Assembly (NCBI RefSeq): GCF_002914585.1 | Contig: NZ_PDDM01000022.1 | Coordinates: forward strand, 29,279-93,278 | Source: Pseudanabaena sp. BC1403 | Lineage (GTDB): Bacteria; Cyanobacteriota; Cyanobacteriia; Pseudanabaenales; Pseudanabaenaceae | Direction: 5' to 3' | DNA: 64,000 nucleotides | Part shown: positions 34,270 to 42,499 of the stretch, one piece after another | How positions within the stretch are numbered: the first letter of the stretch is position 1 | How the letters are laid out: each line of letters begins with the position of its first letter | Notes under the pieces: model-generated | What the model was told of the DNA's origin: nothing | Databases searched by the model: none | The model's input: the letters and a program-made list of their open reading frames with translations, nothing else | Translations under genes and position numbers: made by a program

Positions 34270-35835
34270 CTAGTGCTCATTATTCAAATGCAATCGATAT
34301 AGCTTAATAGCAGCTTCTTTACCTTTGACTTTTACAGACTCCTCAACTATTTCCAATCGAAAATCCTCTGGATGAGTTAAAGCACATACTACCGAGTCGC
34401 TAATCAAGACTTCGCAGTTGTAGTTTTTAGTCAAGCTCTCAATGCGAGACGATACATTTACAGCATCCCCAATTACGGTCGAGTCAATACGAAACGTCGA
34501 GCCAACGGTTCCCATAACTACCACTCCTCGATGAATACCAATGCCACTGGCAATTGGCATTAAGCCCGTTTGCGATCGCTTTTGGTTAAACTTCGCGATC
34601 TCTGACTGCATAGCGATCGCTGCTTTTAAAGCTCTATCAGTATGCTCATCATCAAAGAGCGCCATAACTGCATCACCGATATATTTGTCAATAAAACCAC
34701 CATGTTCATCAATTGCTGCGACAACATAGGAGATATATTCATTGAGAAACTTGAATGTTTCTTCAGGTGTTTGAGATTCTGAAAGTGCAGTATAACCCCG
34801 AATATCTGAGAATAGAATTGTCATATTGCGTTTAGCAAACTCACCAACCTCAATATTCTCGATACCCCTTGGTGCAATCACCTGTAGAAATTTTTCAGGA
34901 ACAAATCTCTCAAAGGAATCCAACGTTTTTTTAAGTTGATCAAAGGAAGCTTGCAATGAATCAGACATATCGTTAAATGAATGACCTAACTCGCCAAGCT
35001 CATCTTGGCTATAAATCTTCACTCGGTGATCCAACTCCCCAGCAGCAAGTCGTGCAGCACTTTCGCGCAGACGTAAGATCGGCTGGCTCAATACCCAAGC
35101 TAAATAATATGCCGCGATAATGCCCAATAATAAAGCGATCGCACCAACTGCCAATGTCTTAGTCACCGCATTCACAATCTGTCCATCCACCCGCCGCAGG
35201 GTAATCCCTACCCGAAATGTTCCATTAGCCTTTTCAGGTACGTAGCTATCAGGAATATCAATCGCTGCTTCAATGATTCGCTCTCCTTTTTTTGCTCGTA
35301 ATATACCTTGCGGAAATTCGATATTACGCAGCAGATAAGTTTCTGTAATTCTCGCTTTGAGGCTAGTTTTGAAATCTTTTTCTCCAAAGCGAATAGCATT
35401 TTGGCTCACCGCAACTGGCACTAAATCAGTCATGTACTGTCCTGCAATATCATTAGGAGCAGCAGATACAATTTGATGATTTTCTCGGCGATCATCCACC
35501 ATCACGTACACAAAATCTTCATTGCTTTGCATGATCAGATCCATCTTTGCCCGCATATTCGCCCAGTTTCTGTCTCCCAATTCTAGCTGTAGAGTTTGTC
35601 CAAAGGCTGCGGCAAAAGATTGCACCTGTTGAATCTTTTGAGTACGATAAAATTCCATTTCATTGGTTGCCCATAACCAGACTATGGCGGTGACAACTAG
35701 GATTATCAAGAATGTAATCGCCATAACAATTCTTGTTTGAATTGAACGAAATACAAATAAATTTTTCTGTCTTGAATGCTTTGTCCCTTGAGGGTTTAGT
35801 TTCGCAGATTTAGGTTTGAAAGCATTCCGTTTCAT
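34270..35835 (-). CDS. membrane adenylate/guanylate cyclase with HAMP
   Basis: 521 residues from ATG 35835. That start overlaps the upstream stop as ATGA, which marks translational coupling. Transmembrane helix near 35-55, an extracytoplasmic sensing domain (~55-215), a second helix (VGAIALLLGIIAAYYLAWVL), HAMP (PILRLRESAARLAAGELDH), short coil, then a class III cyclase domain with ILFSDIRGYTALSE (metal Asp), DKYIGDAVMALF and the VIGDAVNVSSRIE segment. It makes cAMP or cGMP on a periplasmic cue. The upstream lipoprotein is the likely cue receptor. Confidence 0.92.
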   Translation of the reverse strand: MKRNAFKPKSAKLNPQGTKHSRQKNLFVFRSIQTRIVMAITFLIILVVTAIVWLWATNEMEFYRTQKIQQVQSFAAAFGQTLQLELGDRNWANMRAKMDLIMQSNEDFVYVMVDDRRENHQIVSAAPNDIAGQYMTDLVPVAVSQNAIRFGEKDFKTSLKARITETYLLRNIEFPQGILRAKKGERIIEAAIDIPDSYVPEKANGTFRVGITLRRVDGQIVNAVTKTLAVGAIALLLGIIAAYYLAWVLSQPILRLRESAARLAAGELDHRVKIYSQDELGELGHSFNDMSDSLQASFDQLKKTLDSFERFVPEKFLQVIAPRGIENIEVGEFAKRNMTILFSDIRGYTALSESQTPEETFKFLNEYISYVVAAIDEHGGFIDKYIGDAVMALFDDEHTDRALKAAIAMQSEIAKFNQKRSQTGLMPIASGIGIHRGVVVMGTVGSTFRIDSTVIGDAVNVSSRIESLTKNYNCEVLISDSVVCALTHPEDFRLEIVEESVKVKGKEAAIKLYRLHLNNEH

Positions 35836-36878
35836 GGCTTTATTTCCGCAGGTTCGACTGATATAGATTCGACAAATGGCAGCCAAGCTAAATTCTTAAT
35901 AGCTTCACTGGGGCAGTTATTGCCATAGGCTAGAGTAAGTGGTCCCCCCTTACTTGCGGGAATATTTTGAGAACCTGCTCCCCATTGATAAGCCAACATC
36001 ACGTCACATTCATCAATTAATTTTGCAGGGATTTTTACCGATTTTTGTGGATCAAGGTCATCCATTGATTTGCGACGAACTTTAAGGATAGATGTTGGTG
36101 GGATGTTCATATTCTGATCTCGAAGAATATCTCGGATTTTGATGCCAACAAGCTCTACAGTCTCTGACTGCCAGCCAATTTTGTAACCGACTAACACAGT
36201 GGTTTTGTGTTTTGATAGTTTCTCTAAGTCCGCTCGTTCTAGTATGTTCTTCCCAACTTTTAAACGCAAAGGTTCTGTTCCTACAATCAGGTGTGTAACA
36301 TAGTGAACCCAACGTTGTTTGTTGGTTTCACTTAGATCAAGTTGAGCAGGTCTATAGTACCCCATGTGAATTGGACCTCCATCGTTGCGACGAATTGGTT
36401 TGCCATACTCTGCGATCGTTAACAATCCCTGATTGCGATACAAGTCTTTAAGAGAAATGGTGGCATAGTAAGAATCGGCGGCAACGATTGTCACATCTTC
36501 CACGTCAGGTTCCACTATCGAATCTTCTAGTAGCTTTTTGACTAAAATACCTCGAAATTCATGGGGGATTTTAGCTGTTCCCGCATGAGGATTTATACTA
36601 GTAAATGTTGTAGTAGAGAGCTTTTCGATTTCTGACCAATTGAGTGTCATCGGTTTCTGGACTTGACCTTGAACTCTGAGTATCCAGTTGTTTGCTATAT
36701 TTGAGCTGTAAATTGCTGTAAGTCGGTCATTTTCAGCGATCGCTTCTTTATGCCACTGATCTAATTGGTCGTTGGAAGCTTGAGATTGACATCCCGTTAA
36801 ACCAATAAAGATTAGCAGCAGGCTGATACTAATGGTTATTAAATGTTTGATGCTTCTGATATTTTTTAATCGAGCCAT
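35832..36878 (-). CDS. molybdopterin-domain lipoprotein
   Basis: 348 residues. Signal peptide with lipobox: ISLLLIFIGLTGC, so it is lipid-anchored outside the cytoplasmic membrane. Two regions recall the oxidoreductase molybdopterin-binding (SUOX) fold: PMTLNWSEIEKL with HEFRGILVKKLLED, and GGPLTLAYGN near the end. The conserved Cys that binds molybdenum in sulfite oxidases is not apparent, so it may be a non-catalytic sensor. Its stop overlaps the cyclase start (ATGA), which suggests a sensory pair. Confidence 0.78.
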   Translation of the reverse strand: MARLKNIRSIKHLITISISLLLIFIGLTGCQSQASNDQLDQWHKEAIAENDRLTAIYSSNIANNWILRVQGQVQKPMTLNWSEIEKLSTTTFTSINPHAGTAKIPHEFRGILVKKLLEDSIVEPDVEDVTIVAADSYYATISLKDLYRNQGLLTIAEYGKPIRRNDGGPIHMGYYRPAQLDLSETNKQRWVHYVTHLIVGTEPLRLKVGKNILERADLEKLSKHKTTVLVGYKIGWQSETVELVGIKIRDILRDQNMNIPPTSILKVRRKSMDDLDPQKSVKIPAKLIDECDVMLAYQWGAGSQNIPASKGGPLTLAYGNNCPSEAIKNLAWLPFVESISVEPAEIKP

Positions 36879-37043
36879 AAAATTTATGTAAATCTAGAAC
36901 ATCAAAACCTAAACCGATTTACCGTTTATTTTTGCAATATGCCTATGTTGACTGACAGGAGGTTAATCGGTTCCATGAAGAACTGGGAAAATCTTACTGC
37001 TATATATCGTGATGGCATAGCTGCCATAATGCCTAATAAATCA

Positions 37044-37096
37044 AAACGCCAAGGAAGAGAGGCGGCGCTAAGTGCCGCCTCTCTTCCTTGGCGTTT
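37044..37096. repeat. perfect 23-bp hairpin
   Basis: AAACGCCAAGGAAGAGAGGCGGC pairs with 37074-37096 around GCTAAGT. It is one of several hairpins filling the 579-nt gap 36879-37457, which otherwise holds no gene I can see. Confidence 0.85.
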
Positions 37097-37130
37097 ATAA
37101 CGCTGGACGCTTAAGCCCGAGCCAATACTT

Positions 37131-37159
37131 TGAAAGTGTTACTTAGTGACACTTTCAAA
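37131..37159. repeat. hairpin, relative of 986-1054
   Basis: The stem TTGAAAGTGT/ACACTTTCAA with TACTTAGTG loop, followed by AAAAATTTATTGTG, matches the inner part of the repeat at 986-1054. It is a decayed copy. Confidence 0.65.
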
Positions 37160-37312
37160 AAATTTATTGTGATTCCTTGGATCGAAAACAGCTGTAAGAA
37201 ACTGTTGCAGCTCTGGCAGAAGACTTTTCAGGTTGATACTTATATTTGAGAAGTGCATCAACAGTATTTCAGGGTTAATAGCGATCGCCATCAACCAACA
37301 GCCTCATATAGC

Positions 37313-37345
37313 GGTTTTGATTTTGCTAACGGTAAAATCAAAACC
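37313..37345. repeat. 12-bp hairpin
   Basis: GGTTTTGATTTT pairs with AAAATCAAAACC, followed by the CCAAAAGCC segment. Short member of the local hairpin set upstream of the bfd stop. Confidence 0.65.
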
Positions 37346-37457
37346 CAAAAGCCTTGCTGGGCTTGATAGAGTGGTAAATTGTGTCAAAAAATTCAACTAG
37401 GCACAGCTTACTGAAAGTATCGCTTGCTGGATAACTAGAATGTCAGCGTTTTTTGGT

Positions 37458-37631
37458 TTATGCAGGCTTATTGGCACATTGGTTCAAGACTTGATCGGCG
37501 TGTTTGGTGCAATGACCACATTGAGTACCCAACATAGTTAATTCCGATAGTCTCGCCATCGAACTAGCGCCCTTAACAACCGCCTGCTGTATATCCTTTT
37601 CGGTTATGGCATGACAGATACAAACGTACAT
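37458..37631 (-). CDS. bfd: bacterioferritin-associated ferredoxin
   Basis: 57 residues, easily missed because of its size. MYVCICHAITEKDIQQAV and LGTQCGHCTKHADQVL give the four-Cys pattern (Cys4, Cys6, Cys38, Cys41) of the BFD-type [2Fe-2S] domain. Bfd docks on bacterioferritin and reduces the stored ferric core through the haem to release iron. It is divergent from the two bacterioferritin genes at 38027 and 38564, so the region holds a complete iron storage and release set. The ribosome site is GAGAGG. Confidence 0.9.
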   Translation of the reverse strand: MYVCICHAITEKDIQQAVVKGASSMARLSELTMLGTQCGHCTKHADQVLNQCANKPA

Positions 37632-37843
37632 TTGCCTTTAGCCTCTCTTAGAAATTAATTTTATTGCAAGTAATTCTCATTATTGTTGATGATGCCAAAT
37701 TAGTCAAGGATAATATTGCAGGCTTCAAAAACATGAAAATTTACTTACCCCTTAAGTGCCAATGTGTAAGTAAAACTTAGATTTAAAACCTATTCCGTCT
37801 GCACAGAGAACGGTGTAGATTTTGGAGTTCTATATTAATTACC

Positions 37844-37897
37844 CTTAATTTCTAATTGTCAAAAGTGCGACTACACTTTCAACAATTAGAAATTAAG
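37844..37897. repeat. imperfect hairpin in bfd-bfr intergenic region
   Basis: CTTAATTTCTAATTGT and ACAATTAGAAATTAAG flank AAAAGTG/CACTTT arms. It lies between the divergent bfd and bfr promoters. Confidence 0.65.
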
Positions 37898-37910
37898 CTC
37901 GGTAAGGTTT

Positions 37911-37970
37911 GAGAATTCTCTATCATTTTGAGAATTGATTTTAATATGAACAATTTCCATGATGAGAATT
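37911..37970. promoter_or_regulatory. candidate operator cluster upstream of bfr
   Basis: GAGAATT occurs three times in 60 nt (37911, 37930 and 37964), the first as the palindrome GAGAATTCTC. In an iron-storage promoter such AT-rich repeats could bind Fur or another iron regulator. The match to the Fur-box consensus is weak. Confidence 0.4.
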
Positions 37971-38026
37971 ACCATGGGAAATGCTATAAGTAATCTCATG
38001 TCACTAGATATTTAGGGTGGTCAACG

Positions 38027-38491
38027 ATGCAAGGAAACTTAGATGTAAAGAGTCAGTTAAACGAGGCTCTCAAGGCACAACTGACAGCAATTAACCAATT
38101 TTTCCTCCATGCACGGATGTGCAAAAACTGGGGATTGAAGCAGCTTAACGATCGCGAATATAAGTATTCGATCAAAGCGATGAAGCAAGCAGATTATCTG
38201 ATCGAACGAGTACTTTTTTTGGAAGGACTTCCCAATTTACAACAATTGGGGAAGCTCCTAATCGGTGAAGATGTACCTGAATTATTGCAAAATGATCTAA
38301 CCATCTGTACAGAGATTCGTGATGGATTGAAAGCTGCTGTGGTAATCTGCGAGACTCAACAGGATTTTGTCAGCCGTGATCTGTTCGCCAAATTGGTGGA
38401 AGAGACCGAGGAACAAATCGATTGGCTGGAGTCACAAATTTGGTTGATTGAGAATGCGGGCTTGCCTAATTTCTTACAGTCGATGATCTAG
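38027..38491 (+). CDS. bfr: bacterioferritin, haem-binding type subunit without ferroxidase site
   Basis: 154 residues, standard bacterioferritin length. The haem ligand Met52 is kept. The ferroxidase ligands are replaced by other residues: Glu18 by Gln, Glu51 by Ala, His54 by Gln, Glu94 by Cys, and the C-terminal Glu-x-x-His pair by Thr and Gln (ETEEQIDW). It can therefore bind haem at the dimer interface but should not oxidise iron. The companion gene 73 nt downstream shows the opposite pattern, so the 24-mer shell is probably mixed. Two-type Bfr pairs are known from Synechocystis. Confidence 0.93.
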   Translation: MQGNLDVKSQLNEALKAQLTAINQFFLHARMCKNWGLKQLNDREYKYSIKAMKQADYLIERVLFLEGLPNLQQLGKLLIGEDVPELLQNDLTICTEIRDGLKAAVVICETQQDFVSRDLFAKLVEETEEQIDWLESQIWLIENAGLPNFLQSMI

Positions 38492-38563
38492 CAGTTTGGC
38501 GAATTGATGCAGCGTGCGATCAATTATAAAAATATATACTTTAGAAATCAATTGAGGAAAATC

Positions 38564-39031
38564 ATGAAAGGCAGTGAGAAAGTTCTACAACAATTATCGA
38601 AATTGTTGCGTGGGGAATTGGCAGCAAGAGATCAGTACTTTACTCACTCACGGATGTATTTGGACTGGGGTTTGAATAAGCTGTATGAACGAATCAATCA
38701 TGAAATGCAGGATGAGACCCAACATGCAGCTTTATTGATTGAGAGAATTCTCTTTCTGGAGGGTACACCCGATCTATCACAACAAGATGGAATCAATATC
38801 GGGAAAACTGTGCCTGAGATGTTGAAGTGCGATTTGGACTATGAATATAAGGTGGTCAGCGATCTAAAAGAAGCGATCGCTATCTGTGAGACTGAGCAGG
38901 ACTATCAAAGCCGTAAGATTTTGCTAGGCATTCTCACAGATACTGAAGAGGATCATGCCTACTGGCTAGAAAAGCAACTCAAGTTAATCGAGCAACTCGG
39001 TTTACAAAATTACTTGCAATCACAAGCGTAA
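38564..39031 (+). CDS. bfr: bacterioferritin, ferroxidase-type subunit
   Basis: 155 residues from ATG 38564 ([20 protein letters not shown]), preceded by GAGGA. The in-frame ATGs near 38504 would add 20 foreign residues. Ferroxidase ligands Glu18, Glu51, His54, Glu94 and the Glu128/His131 pair (TEEDHAYW) are all present. The haem Met52 is Thr. It oxidises Fe(II) and nucleates the mineral core, complementary to the preceding subunit. A hairpin at 39039-39067 ends the operon. Confidence 0.93.
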   Translation: MKGSEKVLQQLSKLLRGELAARDQYFTHSRMYLDWGLNKLYERINHEMQDETQHAALLIERILFLEGTPDLSQQDGINIGKTVPEMLKCDLDYEYKVVSDLKEAIAICETEQDYQSRKILLGILTDTEEDHAYWLEKQLKLIEQLGLQNYLQSQA

Positions 39032-39038
39032 GATTGAA

Positions 39039-39067
39039 AGAAGGGCAGCACTAAGTGTTGCCCTTCT
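39039..39067 (+). terminator. terminator after bfr pair
   Basis: AGAAGGGCAGCAC pairs with 39055-39067 (one G-T pair), loop TAA, followed by a pyrimidine-rich stretch TCTTAG. Confidence 0.75.
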
Positions 39068-39092
39068 TCTTAGCTTTCAGGTAAGAAGATTG

Positions 39093-39569
39093 ATGAAAAA
39101 AGGTGCGGTCATCGATAAAACGGGACTCTACCGTTATTCGCTATGGCGAGAATGGGATATAGACAAGTCAAAAATTGTTTTTATCATGCTTAATCCGAGT
39201 AAGGCGGATGCAAGTATTGATGACCCAACACTGCGGCGATGTACTAGTTTTGCGAAGTCTTGGGACTATGGTTCGCTAATTGTAGTCAACTTATTTGCTT
39301 TTAGATCGGCAAGTCCACTAGAACTGAAACAGGTCGAAGATCCTATTGGAAACCAGAATGATCGCTATTTAAAAAAGGCGGTTAAGTTAGCTGATCGTGT
39401 TGTTGTTGCTTGGGGAAATAACGGTAAATTAATGCTGCGCGATCGCCTTGTTTTGGAGTTGCTATCTAAACACAATATTCAACCTCACTGTTTGGGAATC
39501 ACAAAAGCAGGTTATCCGCGTCATCCGCTATATGTCTTGTGGAATAAACAATTGAGCGTTTATAGATGA
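39093..39569 (+). CDS. DUF1643-domain protein
   Basis: 158 residues from ATG 39093. The in-frame TTG three bases earlier is ignored. RYSLWREWD, FIMLNPSKADASIDDPTLRRC and VNLFAFRSASP are the DUF1643 hallmarks, with GKLML and KAGYPRHPLYV later. Function not established. Members occur in phages and near defence or nucleotide-metabolism genes. It precedes the three-gene cassette by 90 nt on the same strand but its sequence character is housekeeping-like. Confidence 0.9.
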   Translation: MKKGAVIDKTGLYRYSLWREWDIDKSKIVFIMLNPSKADASIDDPTLRRCTSFAKSWDYGSLIVVNLFAFRSASPLELKQVEDPIGNQNDRYLKKAVKLADRVVVAWGNNGKLMLRDRLVLELLSKHNIQPHCLGITKAGYPRHPLYVLWNKQLSVYR

Positions 39570-39659
39570 TTTGCAAAACGAAATTCACTCCATACGCAAT
39601 AACGCAAAATTTCATTTATACTAAGACTTAGGATCAAATATGTATTGCAGTAAGTTCAT

Positions 39660-41774
39660 ATGCATTTCAAATTTTCTCCAAGTATCCTTAGCAGACTAGG
39701 AGAAGAACTAATTCCTAACCCTGATCAGGGTATTTTGGAGCTAGTCAAAAACTCCTATGATGCAGATGCCACAGTGTGTGAGGTCGAGTTATTAAATACC
39801 GAGGAGATCGGCGGTAGTATTGTGATCTCCGATAACGGTATGGGGATGGATCTTGAAACTCTTCAGAGTGGCTGGTTAGTTATTGGTAAATCGGAGAAAG
39901 AGGGAGCTAGCGATCGCACACCAGTTAATAATCGTTTGCGAGTTGGCTCTAAAGGTCTGGGAAGGCTAGCTGCGTTGCGTCATGGAAGCCATGTAGAACT
40001 TACAACACGTCCAAAAAGTGAACCAAATACAGAATACGCCGTCAGTGTTTGCTGGAATGATTTTGATACTGTGGATTCTGTTGAAGATGTATCTCTATCT
40101 CCAACTGTAAAGCAAACAACATCAGGGCATGGGACAACAACTATCATTAGGAACCTGAAAGTAAAAATTGGCAAACTAGAGATTAATAGACTTGCTAGAG
40201 GTCTATTGCTATTAGCCGATCCTTTTGAGACGAATACATCATTTCGACCTAGATTGCTTGGTACTGGGTTTACAGATATAGAAAAGCAAGTCAACGAACA
40301 ATTTTTTGATGATGCTGAATTCTTTCTTAAAGCTTCACTTGATGAAAATGGATATGCTTCAGCCCAATTATTTGACCGCAGAGGCTCTCTTGTTGCTTCG
40401 GCATCACATTCTAATGTTAGTAGGCATCGAAAACAAATAGATATAACTGAGCGATCATCAGAGGAAGAAAAGTTGCCTACTGACAGCCCTTATCAAAAAT
40501 CTGTGCCTGCCAATTTCGAGTTATGGATCTTCCAGTTGAACCCACAAAGTTTTTCTCCTCTTGATCGTCATCATCTTCCCAAAATTCGACACTGGTTAGA
40601 AGCAGTTGGTGGTGTGCATCTTTACCATCGAGGATTGAGAGTTGCTCCCTATGGAGATAAAGGAGATGACTGGCTAAAAATCAATTTTTCGAGATCGCGC
40701 AATCCTCAAGTCCGTCCTTCAAATAGCACTGTCATTGGTAGAATTATTGCCGAAGACTCAAATAGTCTGTTGTTACAAAAAACTGATCGGCTTGGATTTC
40801 TAGAGAATGAGACATTTCTCAACTTGCAACAATTTGCAATGAACACACTCGAATGGGTTGCAGATTTTCGCTTGCAAACAGTAGAAGTAAAACAGGAACA
40901 AGTAAAAAGAGAAATAAAGCCGAAGATTGCTGAAGCAAAGAAAAATATTGAGGATATTATTACGACTTATATTCCAGAACCAAAACCTAGAGAAGAAACA
41001 TTATTAGCAGTAGAAGATTATGACAAAATTAGAGAAGGACAGGTAGAAGTCTTAAATATTGAACTACAACTATATCGAAGTTTAGCGACGGCAGGAACTA
41101 CTGCTGCTATTTTTGCCCATGAGTCAGGTAGAGAAATTAATACATTGAAAGGACAAGTTGGTATTTTAAATGCAAAAATGCAGAAATATATAGAAAACGA
41201 AATCTATCTCAAATATTTCGCGAAAACTTTCACAACTATTCAACAATTGGCTGGTTCAGTTCAAGGCTTTGCTAAATATCCAATTTATCTATTAAAGAAG
41301 GAAAAACGCTCTCAGGGTAAAATCGAGATACATCAAGTAATTAATGATGTAATTAATTTATTCTATCCTTTCCTCGAAAGTTCTAATACTACTATTGAGT
41401 TAGACAAAGTAAATACTGAACTTAATTTGCGAGGAAGTACGGCTCTCGTAGAGGCAATTTTAATTAATCTAATTACTAATGCAATCAATGCTTTTAATGC
41501 AAAAGATGCACCTATTCAAAATCGCAGGATTGTAATCCGAACTGAATCAAATGAAGACTTTATTTGGCTAAGAGTTATGGATAATGCGTTGGGTATTCAA
41601 GGAATCACAATAGATGAAATCTGGCTGGCTGGCAAAACCACCACACGATCAGGTACTGGGTTAGGATTGAAAATAGCAAAAGACTCAGTTATTGATTTAG
41701 GAGGAAAAATTAGTGCCGTTGCCAATGGTCAACTAGGTGGAGCCGAGTTTATCGTTCAGTTACCTTTAAAGTAG
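39660..41774 (+). CDS. double-GHKL ATPase (Hsp90/MORC-like N-domain, kinase-like C-domain)
   Basis: 704 residues. The N-terminal Hsp90-type ATPase has N-box ELVKNSYDADAT, G1 ISDNGMGM and G2 VGSKGLGRLAAL. The middle contains a WLKINFSRSRNPQVRPS segment and a long coil (VEVKQEQVKREIKPKIAEAKK). A second GHKL domain follows AAIFAHESGREINTLKGQV (H-box-like His): NLITNAINAFNAKDA, VMDNALGI and GTGLGLKIAKD. The first domain looks like an MORC/MutL-type sensor clamp, the second like a histidine kinase. The next gene, a receiver protein, is the expected phospho-acceptor. Start of a three-gene cassette. Confidence 0.85.
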   Translation: MHFKFSPSILSRLGEELIPNPDQGILELVKNSYDADATVCEVELLNTEEIGGSIVISDNGMGMDLETLQSGWLVIGKSEKEGASDRTPVNNRLRVGSKGLGRLAALRHGSHVELTTRPKSEPNTEYAVSVCWNDFDTVDSVEDVSLSPTVKQTTSGHGTTTIIRNLKVKIGKLEINRLARGLLLLADPFETNTSFRPRLLGTGFTDIEKQVNEQFFDDAEFFLKASLDENGYASAQLFDRRGSLVASASHSNVSRHRKQIDITERSSEEEKLPTDSPYQKSVPANFELWIFQLNPQSFSPLDRHHLPKIRHWLEAVGGVHLYHRGLRVAPYGDKGDDWLKINFSRSRNPQVRPSNSTVIGRIIAEDSNSLLLQKTDRLGFLENETFLNLQQFAMNTLEWVADFRLQTVEVKQEQVKREIKPKIAEAKKNIEDIITTYIPEPKPREETLLAVEDYDKIREGQVEVLNIELQLYRSLATAGTTAAIFAHESGREINTLKGQVGILNAKMQKYIENEIYLKYFAKTFTTIQQLAGSVQGFAKYPIYLLKKEKRSQGKIEIHQVINDVINLFYPFLESSNTTIELDKVNTELNLRGSTALVEAILINLITNAINAFNAKDAPIQNRRIVIRTESNEDFIWLRVMDNALGIQGITIDEIWLAGKTTTRSGTGLGLKIAKDSVIDLGGKISAVANGQLGGAEFIVQLPLK

Positions 41775-41785
41775 GAGTACTTGTC

Positions 41786-42499
41786 ATGAAAATCGCGATC
41801 GTAGATGATGAAGAGAAAGCTAGGAGACAACTAGCTGAGACTCTTGAATTAGTTGGATTTGAAACTTTTATAGTTGAGAACTCATTTGATGAAGTTGATA
41901 CTTTGGTTCAATATATACAAGAAAATGCCCAAGCGGTTATTTGCGATTATCAGCTATCTACCCACGGGTTAGCCTCGTTTAAAGGCTCAGAATTAATGCC
42001 ATCTCTGTATACAAGCAAATTTCCATCTATTTTGATAACTCAATATAATGAACACGAAATTAATGATTCTATTCGTAAGTACAGAGATAAAATCCCTGTC
42101 ATTTTAGAGCGCCATGACCTAATTGAACTATACGATATCGATATCGTCGCTGATAAAATCAATAAAAGTTTTGAGACTTGCGAACAAGAATTTCAAGGTA
42201 TTATGTCGTCTGCACGTAGACCTCATCGCACCCTTGTTCATATTGTTGATATTACTATCGATTCTGGCGAAGAATTTGCAAAAGTATTTGTTCCAAGTTG
42301 GAATCGTCACCATGCAGTTCGTTTTCCAGCCTCACAGATTCCTGAAGATCTGCTTACTAATGTAAAATTACACTTAAAGAAAAATAATGATTCTTGGCTG
42401 ATCGCTCGCGTCAACACAGAAGCCGAAAAATCTGATGATCTCTACTTCACACTATTTGAGTCAGCACCAGAATTAGATGACAATGATGGACTTGCCTAG
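41786..42499 (+). CDS. receiver-domain response protein with novel C-terminal domain
   Basis: 237 residues. The receiver has acidic triad IVDDEEKA, phospho-Asp in AVICDYQLSTHG, and an unusual switch region (PSILITQYNEHE). After ~130 residues there is no DNA-binding helix-turn-helix. Instead a beta-rich C-terminus (VHIVDITIDSGEEFAKVF, SWLIARVNTEAE) follows. TAGGAG overlaps the stop of the ATPase gene, so translation is coupled. The output is probably protein-protein, perhaps onto the MBL protein, whose start lies inside this gene. Confidence 0.85.
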   Translation: MKIAIVDDEEKARRQLAETLELVGFETFIVENSFDEVDTLVQYIQENAQAVICDYQLSTHGLASFKGSELMPSLYTSKFPSILITQYNEHEINDSIRKYRDKIPVILERHDLIELYDIDIVADKINKSFETCEQEFQGIMSSARRPHRTLVHIVDITIDSGEEFAKVFVPSWNRHHAVRFPASQIPEDLLTNVKLHLKKNNDSWLIARVNTEAEKSDDLYFTLFESAPELDDNDGLA

